64,000 nucleotides of DNA from assembly GCF_014197755.1 (NCBI RefSeq), contig NZ_JACIGE010000011.1:1-64000 (forward strand). The letters are read 5' to 3'. Source of the stretch: Rhodocyclus tenuis (GTDB lineage Bacteria > Pseudomonadota > Gammaproteobacteria > Burkholderiales > Rhodocyclaceae). Position 1 is the first letter of the stretch. Each line of letters opens with the position of its first letter. A model generated the notes under the pieces. That model ran no database searches. It saw only the letters and a list, made by a program, of their open reading frames with translations, and was not told the DNA's origin. The translations under genes were made by a program, and so were the position numbers. Of the stretch, positions 17,807-26,069 are shown in pieces.

Positions 17807-18280
17807 TCAGTTCGTGATGCTGGCGCGCGCGCCTCCGGCACGAACTTCGATGCCATTCGGCCCGATGCTGGCCGCGGCGCCGCCATTGCTTGGGTCGAGA
17901 GCAGAGGGGCTTGGCGGCAGGGCGAGTTGCGCCGGGGGAGCGGGGTTTTCCTTTGTCACGATCACGGTCGTGCTGACGCTCGATCCCTTGTTCATCATCT
18001 GCATGTGGCGAACTGCGCTCTCAGTGTCGCCCGTCGCCATGTACAGTTTCGCGAGCGTCGCGTGCAAACTTCCCTCGGTATCGGCAGTGGATTTCAGAAA
18101 ATCCTCTCCGAGCCGCACGGCGTCGGCAGGCTTGCCCTCCTCGGCCAGTTTCAGCACACGCAGATTGATTTCGACGCTCGTCGGTGGCCGCAAGAGGTCG
18201 GCGGTTTTTTGCTGCGCCTGCTCGCATGCAGCCAAAGTCAGCGCAGAAATACAGAGAAACAGAAATGTAGATATTTTCAT
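17807..18280 (-). CDS. Small outer-membrane-type lipoprotein of unknown function
   Basis: A 157-aa protein starting MKISTFLFLCISALTLAAC; LAAC with Cys19 is a lipobox, so signal peptidase II processing is expected. Residue E20 after the Cys would favour outer-membrane sorting. The middle has a helical-repeat look (LAEEGKPADAVRLGEDFL, LAKLYMATGDTESAVRHM), like a single TPR hairpin pair, followed by a Pro/Ala/Gly-rich tail. Frame is open to 18334 but ATG 18280 gives the lipobox. First gene of the exported-protein operon. Confidence 0.8.
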   Translation of the reverse strand: MKISTFLFLCISALTLAACEQAQQKTADLLRPPTSVEINLRVLKLAEEGKPADAVRLGEDFLKSTADTEGSLHATLAKLYMATGDTESAVRHMQMMNKGSSVSTTVIVTKENPAPPAQLALPPSPSALDPSNGGAAASIGPNGIEVRAGGARASITN

Positions 18281-18304
18281 TGCTGACTCATTGGTCTTTT
18301 TAAA

Positions 18305-18334
18305 AAAATACCATGGCCAATACAAGTTATGCAA
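18305..18334 (-). promoter_or_regulatory. Candidate promoter of the exported-protein operon
   Basis: On the minus strand, TTGCAT (18334-18329), an 18-base spacer and TATTTT (18310-18305) lie about 25 bases before the lipoprotein start. Pattern match only, in an AT-rich patch. Confidence 0.35.
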
Positions 18335-18466
18335 TATGACTTACGCCATAGAATATGCAGCGTTTCGGTAGCCATGAGTGGGATGGCCCTCTGTAGGCTG
18401 CAGCCGGTTTCGCTGACACCTCGTTAAGCTGGAAGATGAGACAGGAGGTGGCAGAGTAAGGACTGA

Positions 18467-18646
18467 GTGCGACAGGGGATGTCGTTTCGCTATGCGAAGC
18501 ACTTGATGCGGTTGATCACACTGGGACGTGTGCCACCGTGTAGGCCGGGAGTATTTCGACACCCCCGACCGCCTCGGATTTGGCGAGAACTGATTGGGCT
18601 GGTAAAGGATGTCGTGGGCGTGAAAAAGGCCGAAACCCCTTGCTGA
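18467..18646 (+). CDS. Possible small basic protein (doubtful)
   Basis: A 59-codon frame from GTG 18467 (AAGGA four bases upstream) or 55 codons from ATG 18479. The product begins MSFRYAKHLMRLITLGR and is strongly basic with a PRPPRIWREL segment that looks protein-like. The stop lies inside the tRNA-Arg terminator hairpin. It could be a remnant of a mobile element or chance. I do not recognise it. Confidence 0.25.
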   Translation: MRQGMSFRYAKHLMRLITLGRVPPCRPGVFRHPRPPRIWRELIGLVKDVVGVKKAETPC

Positions 18647-18666
18647 TTCAGGGGGGTTCGGCCTTC
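18626..18666 (-). terminator. Intrinsic terminator of tRNA-Arg
   Basis: Stem AAGGCCGAA plus CCCC (18627-18639) pairs with GGGG plus TTCGGCCTT (18651-18665), with a loop around TGCTGATTCA. On the minus strand it is followed by TTTTTC, as expected for termination downstream of tRNA-Arg. Confidence 0.8.
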
Positions 18667-18690
18667 TTTGGTCTTCGCTGGATCGCTGAT

Positions 18691-18765
18691 TGGTCCCCCC
18701 GACAGGAATCGAACCTGTATTTGTCGCTTAGGAGGCGACTGTTCTATCCATTGAACTACGGAGAG
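18691..18765 (-). tRNA. tRNA-Arg (anticodon CCU)
   Basis: On the minus strand the full cloverleaf is visible: acceptor CTCTCCG/CGGGGGG, D arm GTTC...GAAC, anticodon stem GTCGC/GCGAC around loop CTCCTAA (anticodon CCT), T arm ACAGG-TTCGATT-CCTGT, and an encoded CCA at 18693-18691. It decodes AGG codons. Confidence 0.96.
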
Positions 18766-19030
18766 AGGGCGCACATTGTAGCCGGAGCGGCGGCTTCGGC
18801 CAAATCGGCCCGCAGGCCGGGAGTTCGGCGGATTTTCCGCGTCGTCGGTGATTGCTCTGCGTGAAATTCGTGCCTGACGATTTTGCAAATTTTGGTGCAA
18901 ATGGCTAAAATATTGGCATATTCGTCCTTGTTCGTCGGCTTGCATTCCCGGCGAGTGGGAGTTTTGCGCAGGATGTCAAACGAATGCCCGGCTTTCGCAG
19001 GGCGTTTACTGGCTGACAGGAGTCGCTGAA

Positions 19031-21070
19031 TTGAACCTCTACCGCCGTTTGCCCGTTGCCCAGCAGCTCATTTTTGCGACTGTTGCCCTTTTGCTGCTCG
19101 TATTTACGGCGCTGACCTTCATCGGTCAGTGGATGGCCGGACGCGCTGCGTTGCGTGCGGCGAGCGAGTCGCTTGATCAGCAGACGCACATCATGCTCGG
19201 TACGCTCGATAGCTATTTCGACAGCGTGCAGGCGCGGGGCGAACGGCAGTCACGGTTTTTCCTGAAATCTCTCGGTGGCGAAATCACCCTCGGCGAGGGC
19301 TCGGTGCGTACCGGCGACGTCGAGACGCCGGTGATTCTCGTCGGTGGGCAGGTCATCAACGGCACGAATCGCCAGCTGGTCGAGTTCAAGACGCTGACCG
19401 GCGACGAGGCAGGCATTCTGGTTGTCCATCAGGGCAAGGTCCTGCGTGCGTCGACCCTGTTCAAGAAGGACGACAAGGTGATGTACGGCAGTGAGGTCCC
19501 GGCCAGCGATCCGATGGCGGCGGCGCTGCTCAAGGGCGAGGAGTATCGCGGACTGACCGTGCGCAACGGCGTCAATTACTTCAGCGTCGTCTATCCGCTC
19601 AAGGATGCGCAGGGCAAGGTCTACGGCGGCGTTTCGATGCGCATCAACCTCGAAACCGAAATGAAGCAGATCCGTGATCTGTTCGGCAAGATTGTCGTCG
19701 GTCGCACCGGCTACGTCTTCATCATGCGGCCTTTGCCCGATGAAAAGGCGGTCGCCGAACTCGTGCTGCACCCGACGGCACAGGGCAAGACGCTTGCCGA
19801 AGCGGCCTCCGATCCCGGCGCGCTGGCCGCCTTGCGCGACATGCTCGCGCGCAAGAATGGCGAGGCCCGCTATTTCATGCCCGATGGCGACGGCCAGATA
19901 CGCGAAAAGCTGACGGTGTCGGCAACGTCCGACAAGTGGAACTGGACGCTGGTCACCAGCGGCTGGCTCGACGAGTTCCTTGAGGAAAGTGTCCAGCTGC
20001 GCAATACCCTGATCATCGTTTCGCTCGTTTCGGCGGCGATACTCTGCCTGGCGATCTTCTTCCTGGTGCGGCAGCGTCTGGCGGCGCTTGGCGCGCTGTC
20101 CGGCGAGGTGGCCAAACTGGGCGAGGGCGATCTGCGCGTCAACATCCCGGCGGCGGCGGCCGACAGTCGCAACGAGGTGGACGTTCTGGCACGGGCCATC
20201 AACCTGATGGTCGAGCGCTTGCGCGCCCTGCTCGGCGAGATTACCGGTGCCGCCGGTCGGCTTGGTGGCGCTGCCAGCCAGTTGCAGTCGGCGGCCCAGG
20301 AAACCACGGAAAGTGCCGAGCTGCAGTCGCAGTCGGCGTCGGGGATTGCCGCGTCGGTCGAGCAATTGTCGGTGAGCATCAGCCACGTCGCCGACAGCGC
20401 GCGCGACGCCAGCGAATACTCGAGCGAAGCCAAGGGCTCGGCGGCGAAGGGGCGCGAGGTCGTGGCGCGGACGATGGGCGAGCTGGAGAACATCGCCACG
20501 GCAATCCATGCCTCGGCACAGCAGATCGAGTCGCTCGGCGAACGTTCGCAACAGATTTCCGGCGTCGTCGGCGTCATCCGCGAAATCGCCGAACAGACCA
20601 ACCTGCTGGCGCTCAACGCGGCGATCGAGGCAGCACGTGCCGGCGAGCAGGGGCGCGGTTTCGCCGTCGTCGCCGACGAGGTGCGCAAGCTGGCTGAGCG
20701 GACGGCGCTGTCGACCGCCGAGATCGAAACGACGATCACGGCGATCATCGGTGACACCGGGACTGCCGTCGAACGCATGCAGGCGGTCAGTCGCGAGATG
20801 GGTAGCGGCGTCGATCTGGCGCGCGCCACCGGCGATTCGCTGTCGCAGATCGACGCGCAGGCAGAACGAGCGCTGGTCACGGTGCGCAGCATCGCCGAGG
20901 GAACGCGCGAACAGAGCGCCGCCAGCCAGGAAATTGCGCGGCTGATCGAACGCATCGCGCAGATGGCGGAGGAAAATACCGCGACTGCCGCCAACAACGC
21001 CAGTCAGGCAGAGAGTCTGCAGCGCCTGGCCGACGAATTGCAGGGTATGCTTGCGCGCTTCCGCCTGTAA
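19031..21070 (+). CDS. Methyl-accepting chemotaxis protein with periplasmic Cache domain
   Basis: A 679-aa chemoreceptor beginning at TTG 19031 ([18 protein letters not shown]), supported by AGGAG at 19018-19022. It has a first membrane helix (about 12-33), a large periplasmic Cache-type sensor domain (about 40-315), a second helix (about 323-345), a HAMP domain (about 346-400) and a cytoplasmic signalling domain with the conserved tip [20 protein letters not shown]. It relays ligand signals to CheA/CheW. The ligand is not predictable. No che genes are adjacent; a strong terminator follows. Confidence 0.94.
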   Translation: MNLYRRLPVAQQLIFATVALLLLVFTALTFIGQWMAGRAALRAASESLDQQTHIMLGTLDSYFDSVQARGERQSRFFLKSLGGEITLGEGSVRTGDVETPVILVGGQVINGTNRQLVEFKTLTGDEAGILVVHQGKVLRASTLFKKDDKVMYGSEVPASDPMAAALLKGEEYRGLTVRNGVNYFSVVYPLKDAQGKVYGGVSMRINLETEMKQIRDLFGKIVVGRTGYVFIMRPLPDEKAVAELVLHPTAQGKTLAEAASDPGALAALRDMLARKNGEARYFMPDGDGQIREKLTVSATSDKWNWTLVTSGWLDEFLEESVQLRNTLIIVSLVSAAILCLAIFFLVRQRLAALGALSGEVAKLGEGDLRVNIPAAAADSRNEVDVLARAINLMVERLRALLGEITGAAGRLGGAASQLQSAAQETTESAELQSQSASGIAASVEQLSVSISHVADSARDASEYSSEAKGSAAKGREVVARTMGELENIATAIHASAQQIESLGERSQQISGVVGVIREIAEQTNLLALNAAIEAARAGEQGRGFAVVADEVRKLAERTALSTAEIETTITAIIGDTGTAVERMQAVSREMGSGVDLARATGDSLSQIDAQAERALVTVRSIAEGTREQSAASQEIARLIERIAQMAEENTATAANNASQAESLQRLADELQGMLARFRL

Positions 21071-21094
21071 GTCTTACCCGTATCCGTGATCTGC

Positions 21095-21119
21095 GGGGCG
21101 CCGGCGGCGCCCCTTTTTT
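21095..21119 (+). terminator. Intrinsic terminator after the chemoreceptor gene
   Basis: Perfect 8-bp stem GGGGCGCC (21095-21102) / GGCGCCCC (21106-21113) followed directly by six T residues. Confidence 0.92.
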
Positions 21120-21132
21120 ATGGAGAAGCTTC

Positions 21133-21657
21133 ATGTTCAAGAACTGGCTGATCGCCGCACTGTTGTGTTTTACCGGAGCGGCTACGGCCGCTGACGTTCC
21201 CGCCGTCGGCACGCCGGCGCCGGGCTTTGCGCTGCCCGATCAGGACGGGCGCGAGTTCCGTCTCGATGCGCAACTCGGCAAGTGGGTCGTCCTCTATTTC
21301 TATCCCAAGGACGACACCCCCGCCTGTACCAAGGAAGCCTGCAGCTTCCGCGATGACCACAGCAAACTGACGGCGCTGGGCGCACAGATCGTCGGCGTCA
21401 GCGTCGACGACACGGCCTCGCACGCGGCTTTCGCGCGCAAGCACCGCCTGCCTTTCCCGCTGCTCGCCGACCGTGGCGGCGCCGTCGCCAAGCGTTACGG
21501 CGCGTTTTCGGACTGGCTGGTGGTCAGCTACGCGCGCCGCTACACCTTCATCATCGATCCGCAGGGCAAGGTCGCCAAGGTCTACATCAATGTCGACGCC
21601 GAGCACCATGCCGCAGAAGTGATCGCTGACTTGAAACGTCTGTCGGGAAAGAACTGA
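21133..21657 (+). CDS. Exported thiol peroxidase, Bcp/PrxQ-type peroxiredoxin
   Basis: A 174-aa peroxiredoxin with an N-terminal signal peptide (MFKNWLIAALLCFTGAATAA). Residues ~25-170 form the AhpC/TSA thioredoxin fold with the catalytic segment YFYPKDDTPACTKEACSF, where the first Cys is the peroxidatic residue and the second, five residues on, fits the Bcp/PrxQ resolving Cys. Most Bcp proteins are cytoplasmic; the signal peptide places this one in the periplasm. The GGAGAAG ribosome site starts right after the terminator T-run. uup begins five bases downstream, so they may be co-transcribed. Confidence 0.92.
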   Translation: MFKNWLIAALLCFTGAATAADVPAVGTPAPGFALPDQDGREFRLDAQLGKWVVLYFYPKDDTPACTKEACSFRDDHSKLTALGAQIVGVSVDDTASHAAFARKHRLPFPLLADRGGAVAKRYGAFSDWLVVSYARRYTFIIDPQGKVAKVYINVDAEHHAAEVIADLKRLSGKN

Positions 21658-21661
21658 GTCA

Positions 21662-23641
21662 ATGCCGCAACTGATCCTCACCGCCGCCGGGCTGGCTTTC
21701 GGCTCGGCAGCACTGCTCGACAACGCCGAACTGCAGCTTGATCCGGGCGAACGCGTCGCGCTGATCGGCCGCAACGGCTGCGGCAAGTCGTCGCTGCTGC
21801 GCGTTCTCGCCGGCTTGGGCGCGCTCGATGACGGCGAGGTCTGGCGCGCGCCCGGTCTGTCGGTCGCTTATGTCGCGCAGGAACCGCCGTTCGACCCCGA
21901 TGCTTCGGTGTTCGAAGCGGTCGTCGCCGGCATGGGCGATATTTCCGCGCTGCTCGCCGAATACCACGCCGTGTCGCACGCCCTGGGCGATGCCGGCGGC
22001 AGCGATGCGTCGGCCGCAGCGCAGCACGAAGCGCTGCTTGTCCGCCTGCATGAACTGCAGCAGGCGCTGGAAGCGCGCGACGCCTGGGCGTTTGAGGCGC
22101 AGGCCGAACGCGTCATCCAGCGCTTCTCGCTCAATCCCGAAGCGCGCGTCGGCAGCCTTTCCGGCGGGCAGAAAAAGCGCCTGGCACTGGCGCAGGCACT
22201 GGCCATCTCTCCCGAGGTGCTGCTGCTCGACGAGCCTACCAACCACCTCGACATCGCCGCCATCGAATGGCTCGAAGAACTGCTGATCGGTTCAAGCGCG
22301 TCGCTGCTGTTCATCACCCACGACCGGCGCTTTCTCGACCGCGTGGCGACGCGCATCGTCGAACTCGATCGCGGCCGGCTGGCGTCCTTCCCCGGCAGCT
22401 TCACCGAGTACCAGCAACGCAAGGAGCGCATGCTCGCCGACGAAGCGGTGCATAGCGCCAAGTTCGACAAGTTCCTGGCGCAGGAAGAGGTGTGGATCCG
22501 CAAGGGCGTCGAGGCACGGCGGACGCGCAACGAAGGCCGTGTGCTGCGCCTCGAACACCTGCGCCGCGAGCGCGCCGCGCGCCGCGAACGCGTCGGCCGC
22601 GTCAGCATGGCACTCGATTCCGGCGAGCAGAGCGGCAAGCTCGTTGCCGAGCTTGAAGGTGTCAGCAAGCGCTTCGGCGAGGGCGAAAAGGCGCTGACTG
22701 TCGTCCGCAACTTCTCCTGTCGTATCCAGCGCGGCGACAAGATCGGCTTGATCGGTCCCAATGGTGCCGGCAAGACAACACTGCTGCGCCTGATCCTCGG
22801 TGAACTGGCGCCGGACGGCGGCAGCGTTCGCCTCGGCAGCAAGCTGCAGGTCGCCTACTTCGACCAGTTCCGCACGCAGCTCGACGAAGACGCGACGCTC
22901 GCCGACGTGATCTCGCCGGGTTCCGACTACGTCGATCTCGGCGGCGAGAAGAAGCACGTCATCAGCTACCTCGGCGACTTTCTCTTTCCGGCGCAGCGTG
23001 CGCGCTCACCGGTGCGTTCCCTCTCGGGCGGCGAGCGTAACCGCCTGCTGCTGGCGCGCCTGTTCGCCCGGCCGGCGAACGTGCTGGTGCTCGACGAGCC
23101 GACCAACGACCTCGATATCGAGACGCTCGAACTGCTCGAGCAGCGCCTGCAGGATTACGCCGGAACGCTGTTCCTCGTCAGCCACGACCGGACCTTCCTC
23201 GACAATGTGGTGACACAGACCATCGCTGCCGAAGGCGACGGCGTCTGGCGCGAGTACGTCGGCGGCTATCAGGATTGGGCCGACTGGCAGGCGCAGCAGC
23301 GGGTGGAGCAGGAAGCACAGCGCCGCGCCGACGCTGCGGCGAACAGTGCGGCAGCACGCCAGACGCCGGCAGCGGGCAAGACGACGGCTGCCGCACCGGC
23401 GACGCCGCGCAGCAAGCTCAGCTACAAGGAAGCGCGCGAGCTCGAAGCACTGCCGGCGCGAATTGCCGAACTCGAGGCGGAGCAGAAAGCAATCGCCGCC
23501 CGCCTGGAAGATCCGTCGCTCTACGCCGGCTCGGCGCAGGACGCGCAACAGGCGCAGACGATGTCGTCGCGGCTGGCCGAGATCGACGACGAACTGCTCG
23601 AACTGCTCGAGCGCTGGGAGACGCTGGAAGCGCGCGCCTGA
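21662..23641 (+). CDS. uup: ABC-F family ATPase Uup
   Basis: A 659-aa soluble protein with two ABC domains. Walker A motifs are GRNGCGKSS (about residues 37-45) and GPNGAGKTT (about 362-370); signatures LSGGQ and LSGGE precede the Walker B/DEPTN motifs LLLDEPTNHLD and VLDEPTNDLD. There are no membrane helices. A C-terminal coiled coil (about 575-659, Glu/Ala/Leu-rich) after a basic linker is the DNA-binding extension that separates Uup from other ABC-F proteins. Uup is implicated in branched DNA and ribosome-related functions. Confidence 0.93.
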   Translation: MPQLILTAAGLAFGSAALLDNAELQLDPGERVALIGRNGCGKSSLLRVLAGLGALDDGEVWRAPGLSVAYVAQEPPFDPDASVFEAVVAGMGDISALLAEYHAVSHALGDAGGSDASAAAQHEALLVRLHELQQALEARDAWAFEAQAERVIQRFSLNPEARVGSLSGGQKKRLALAQALAISPEVLLLDEPTNHLDIAAIEWLEELLIGSSASLLFITHDRRFLDRVATRIVELDRGRLASFPGSFTEYQQRKERMLADEAVHSAKFDKFLAQEEVWIRKGVEARRTRNEGRVLRLEHLRRERAARRERVGRVSMALDSGEQSGKLVAELEGVSKRFGEGEKALTVVRNFSCRIQRGDKIGLIGPNGAGKTTLLRLILGELAPDGGSVRLGSKLQVAYFDQFRTQLDEDATLADVISPGSDYVDLGGEKKHVISYLGDFLFPAQRARSPVRSLSGGERNRLLLARLFARPANVLVLDEPTNDLDIETLELLEQRLQDYAGTLFLVSHDRTFLDNVVTQTIAAEGDGVWREYVGGYQDWADWQAQQRVEQEAQRRADAAANSAAARQTPAAGKTTAAAPATPRSKLSYKEARELEALPARIAELEAEQKAIAARLEDPSLYAGSAQDAQQAQTMSSRLAEIDDELLELLERWETLEARA

Positions 23642-23707
23642 GGCGGCGGTTCCGGAAAAAGGCGGCGGTGGGGCGCGGCGGCCGGGGTGGGGCAGGCAGT
23701 CGGGTAT

Positions 23708-23749
23708 CGGTAGTCAGCGCACGGTAGTCAGGGCTCGGTAGTCAGCGCG
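23708..23749. repeat. Three tandem copies of a 14-bp repeat
   Basis: CGGTAGTCAG occurs at 23708, 23722 and 23736, a strict 14-base period with variable last four bases. It lies in the gap after uup. Too few and too short for a CRISPR; possibly a simple slippage repeat. Confidence 0.6.
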
Positions 23750-23757
23750 GCGCGCAC

Positions 23758-23822
23758 GCCGGACCGGGCGCCGGGTACTCCTCATGGCTGCACAAATCGT
23801 CGCACCCGGCGCCCGGCCCGGC
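23758..23822. terminator. Long inverted repeat between convergent uup and ABC exporter genes
   Basis: A 19-base arm at 23758-23776 is complementary to 23804-23822 apart from one T/C position that pairs as G-U. The loop is 27 bases. No T-tract is present. Its place between two converging genes fits a bidirectional terminator or RNA-end stabiliser. The rest of the 286-base gap holds only the 14-bp tandem repeat. Confidence 0.5.
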
Positions 23823-23927
23823 GTGTGGTACAGCTGTGGCCCAGCTTTTGGCGGAGCTTGTGACCACTCCGCGATTTATCTCCGGCCAGCGAGCGCCGCG
23901 CAGCTTCGGAAAGAATCGGCGCTCCCG

Positions 23928-25703
23928 CTATGCGGCGAACTGCAGGCGCGCCAGATGCGCGTAGAGGCCGTCCTGCGCGAGCAGTTCGGCGTGCGTGCCG
24001 CTCTCCACGATGTGGCCGTGGTCGAGAACGACGATGCGATCGGCGCGCTGCACCGTCGCCAGCCGGTGCGCGATCACCAGCGTCGTGCGGTTTTCCATCA
24101 GCCGGTCGAGCGCCGCCTGCACCAGACGTTCGCTTTCGGCGTCGAGCGATGAGGTGGCCTCGTCGAGCAGCAGGATCGGCCTGTCGGCGAGCAGCGCACG
24201 GGCGATGGCGATGCGCTGGCGCTGACCGCCGGAGAGCTTGACGCCGCGTTCGCCCAGATCGGTGGCGTAGCCCTCGGGCAGTTCGCCGACGAACTCGTCG
24301 GCGTGCGCGGCGATGCAGGCGGCGCGCACTTCGTCGAGGCTGGCGTCGGGGCGGGCGTAGCGCACGTTTTCGAGCACGCTGGTGGCGAAGATCACCGGTT
24401 CCTGCGGTGCCAGCGCAATGTGCCGGCGGATGGCGCGCGGGTCGGCGGCGGCGAGATCGACGCCGTCGATGCGAATGGCGCCGCTGTGCGGGTCGTAGAA
24501 GCGCAGCAGTAGCTGGAAGACCGTGCTCTTGCCGGCGCCCGAGGGGCCGACCAGCGCCACCGTTTCGCCGGCCGCCACCGTCAGGCTGAAGTCGGCGAGC
24601 GCCGCCGCGTCGGGGCGCGATGGGTAACGGAAGCCGACCGCGTCGAAGACGATTTCGCCACGGGTTCTTTCCGGCAAGGGCTGCGGCACTGCCGGCACGG
24701 CGATTTCCGGGTGCACTGCGAGCAATTCGAGCAGGCGCTCGCTGGCGCCGGCGGCGCGCTGCAGATCGCCCCACGACTCCGACAAGGCGCCGACCGAGCC
24801 GGCAACAAGTGCCGCGTAGAAGACGAAGGCCGACAGCTGGCCGGGGCTGATCTCGCCGGCGAGCACGTCGTGTCCGCCGACCCACAGGATCAGCGCGATC
24901 GCGCCGAAGACGAGGACGATCACCGCCGCAACCAGCCCGGCGCGGCTGCGGATGCGCTGGCGCGCGGTCTCGAAGCCGGCTTCGACGCGCGTGGCGAAGT
25001 CGCCGCGGTCGGCGTCTTCGTGGCCGTAGGCCTGCACGACGCGGATTTCATGAATGGTTTCGTCAATGCGGTTGCCGAGGTCGGCGACGCGGTCCTGGCT
25101 TTGCCTTGCCAGCACGCGCACGCGCCGGCCGAAGAGGACGATCGGCGCGACCACCAGCGGCACGCCGCCGAGAACCATCAGACTGAGCTTGACGCTGGTG
25201 GTGAGCAGCATGACCAGCCCACCGGCGAGCAGCAGGCTGTTGCGCACGGCGATCGACAGGCTCGAACCGACGGCATTCTCGATCTGCGCCGTGTCGGCGG
25301 TCAGGCGCGCGATGACGTCGCCGGTGCGGCCGGCTTCGAAGAACGAGGGCGGCAGCGTCAGCAGGTGGTCAAAGACGCGCCGGCGCAGGTCGGCGGCGAC
25401 GCGCTCGCCAAGCCAGGAGACGGTGTAGAAGCGCATGTAAGTTGCCGCCGCGAGCAGGGCGATGACGCCGAACATGATGAACAGCGCGCGATCGAGCCAG
25501 GCCGGGTCGCCGGCGGCAAAGCCGCGGTCGATCACCGCGCGCAAGCCTTGGCCAACGCCGAGCAAGGCCAGCGCGGCGACGATCAGGGCGATGGCGGCGA
25601 TGAGGACGCGGCCGCGGTAGGGGCGCAGCAGGCTGAAGAGCGCGACGGCGGGGCGGGTGGGGGGCGGCTGACTGGTGGCGGAACTGCGGGTACTGACAGG
25701 CAT
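23928..25703 (-). CDS. MsbA/LapB-type ABC exporter half-transporter
   Basis: A 591-aa protein with an N-terminal six-helix ABC exporter domain (about residues 20-320) and a C-terminal ATPase with Walker [10 protein letters not shown] (about 387-395), signature LSGGQRQR, Walker [10 protein letters not shown] and the H-loop VIAHRL. It would act as a homodimer. Length and order match MsbA-like lipid/multidrug exporters, but substrate cannot be told from sequence. Monocistronic, divergent from the FecR/LysM gene. Confidence 0.93.
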   Translation of the reverse strand: MPVSTRSSATSQPPPTRPAVALFSLLRPYRGRVLIAAIALIVAALALLGVGQGLRAVIDRGFAAGDPAWLDRALFIMFGVIALLAAATYMRFYTVSWLGERVAADLRRRVFDHLLTLPPSFFEAGRTGDVIARLTADTAQIENAVGSSLSIAVRNSLLLAGGLVMLLTTSVKLSLMVLGGVPLVVAPIVLFGRRVRVLARQSQDRVADLGNRIDETIHEIRVVQAYGHEDADRGDFATRVEAGFETARQRIRSRAGLVAAVIVLVFGAIALILWVGGHDVLAGEISPGQLSAFVFYAALVAGSVGALSESWGDLQRAAGASERLLELLAVHPEIAVPAVPQPLPERTRGEIVFDAVGFRYPSRPDAAALADFSLTVAAGETVALVGPSGAGKSTVFQLLLRFYDPHSGAIRIDGVDLAAADPRAIRRHIALAPQEPVIFATSVLENVRYARPDASLDEVRAACIAAHADEFVGELPEGYATDLGERGVKLSGGQRQRIAIARALLADRPILLLDEATSSLDAESERLVQAALDRLMENRTTLVIAHRLATVQRADRIVVLDHGHIVESGTHAELLAQDGLYAHLARLQFAA

Positions 25704-25932
25704 TCATCGTCCTTGGCTGATGTGATGCGGGGCCGGCTGGCCTTCTTCCATTGACTGTGAGGCAGCGGCTTACGTTCGCGTCCCGGCAGTTAAACGACAA
25801 CTTTCGCCGGCTGCAAGCAACCGTGGACGAAGGCCGGCAGGTATGTTTTCTCTGCCGGGATAGCGAATTGACATCATTTTGCGTGCAAATCGGCGAGCTT
25901 CCGCCCACGCTATGCCAGCGTGCAAAAATTCC

Positions 25933-25961
25933 TTAAACGTCATTCCGGTATCCGATAGAAT
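25933..25961 (+). promoter_or_regulatory. Candidate sigma-70 promoter of the LysM/FecR gene
   Basis: TTAAAC (25933-25938), a 17-base spacer and TAGAAT (25956-25961) lie about 110 bases before the TTG start at 26070, in the 366-base divergent gap (25704-26069) whose other content is unremarkable. Confidence 0.45.
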
Positions 25962-26069
25962 TTGTCGGGTATTTTTTTGCGCGATCATGGCTGTTCCCTC
26001 GGCCGGGGCAGTTGTTTATCCTGTTGTTCGCCTGCAGTTTTCTGCTTTTGCGTATGCGAGGAGCCAGCC

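Larger units (their letters stand above)
18281..18690. other. Intergenic region between the exported-protein operon and tRNA-Arg
   Basis: About 410 bases holding the candidate promoter for the minus-strand operon, a doubtful small ORF (18467-18646) and the tRNA-Arg terminator. The 18380-18460 part shows no RNA gene or clear insertion-sequence end. Confidence 0.5.

Noticed and set aside
18380-18460. Insertion-sequence end
   Set aside because: The segment has a mobile-element look, but I could find no terminal inverted repeat pair or transposase fragment.
23708-23749. CRISPR array
   Set aside because: Only three 10-bp repeats at a 14-base period, with no spacers of useful length and no cas genes.
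25868-25873. Perfect TTGACA as a promoter for the LysM/FecR gene
   Set aside because: No -10 box lies at 16-18 bases; TTAAAC-N17-TAGAAT further downstream fits better.
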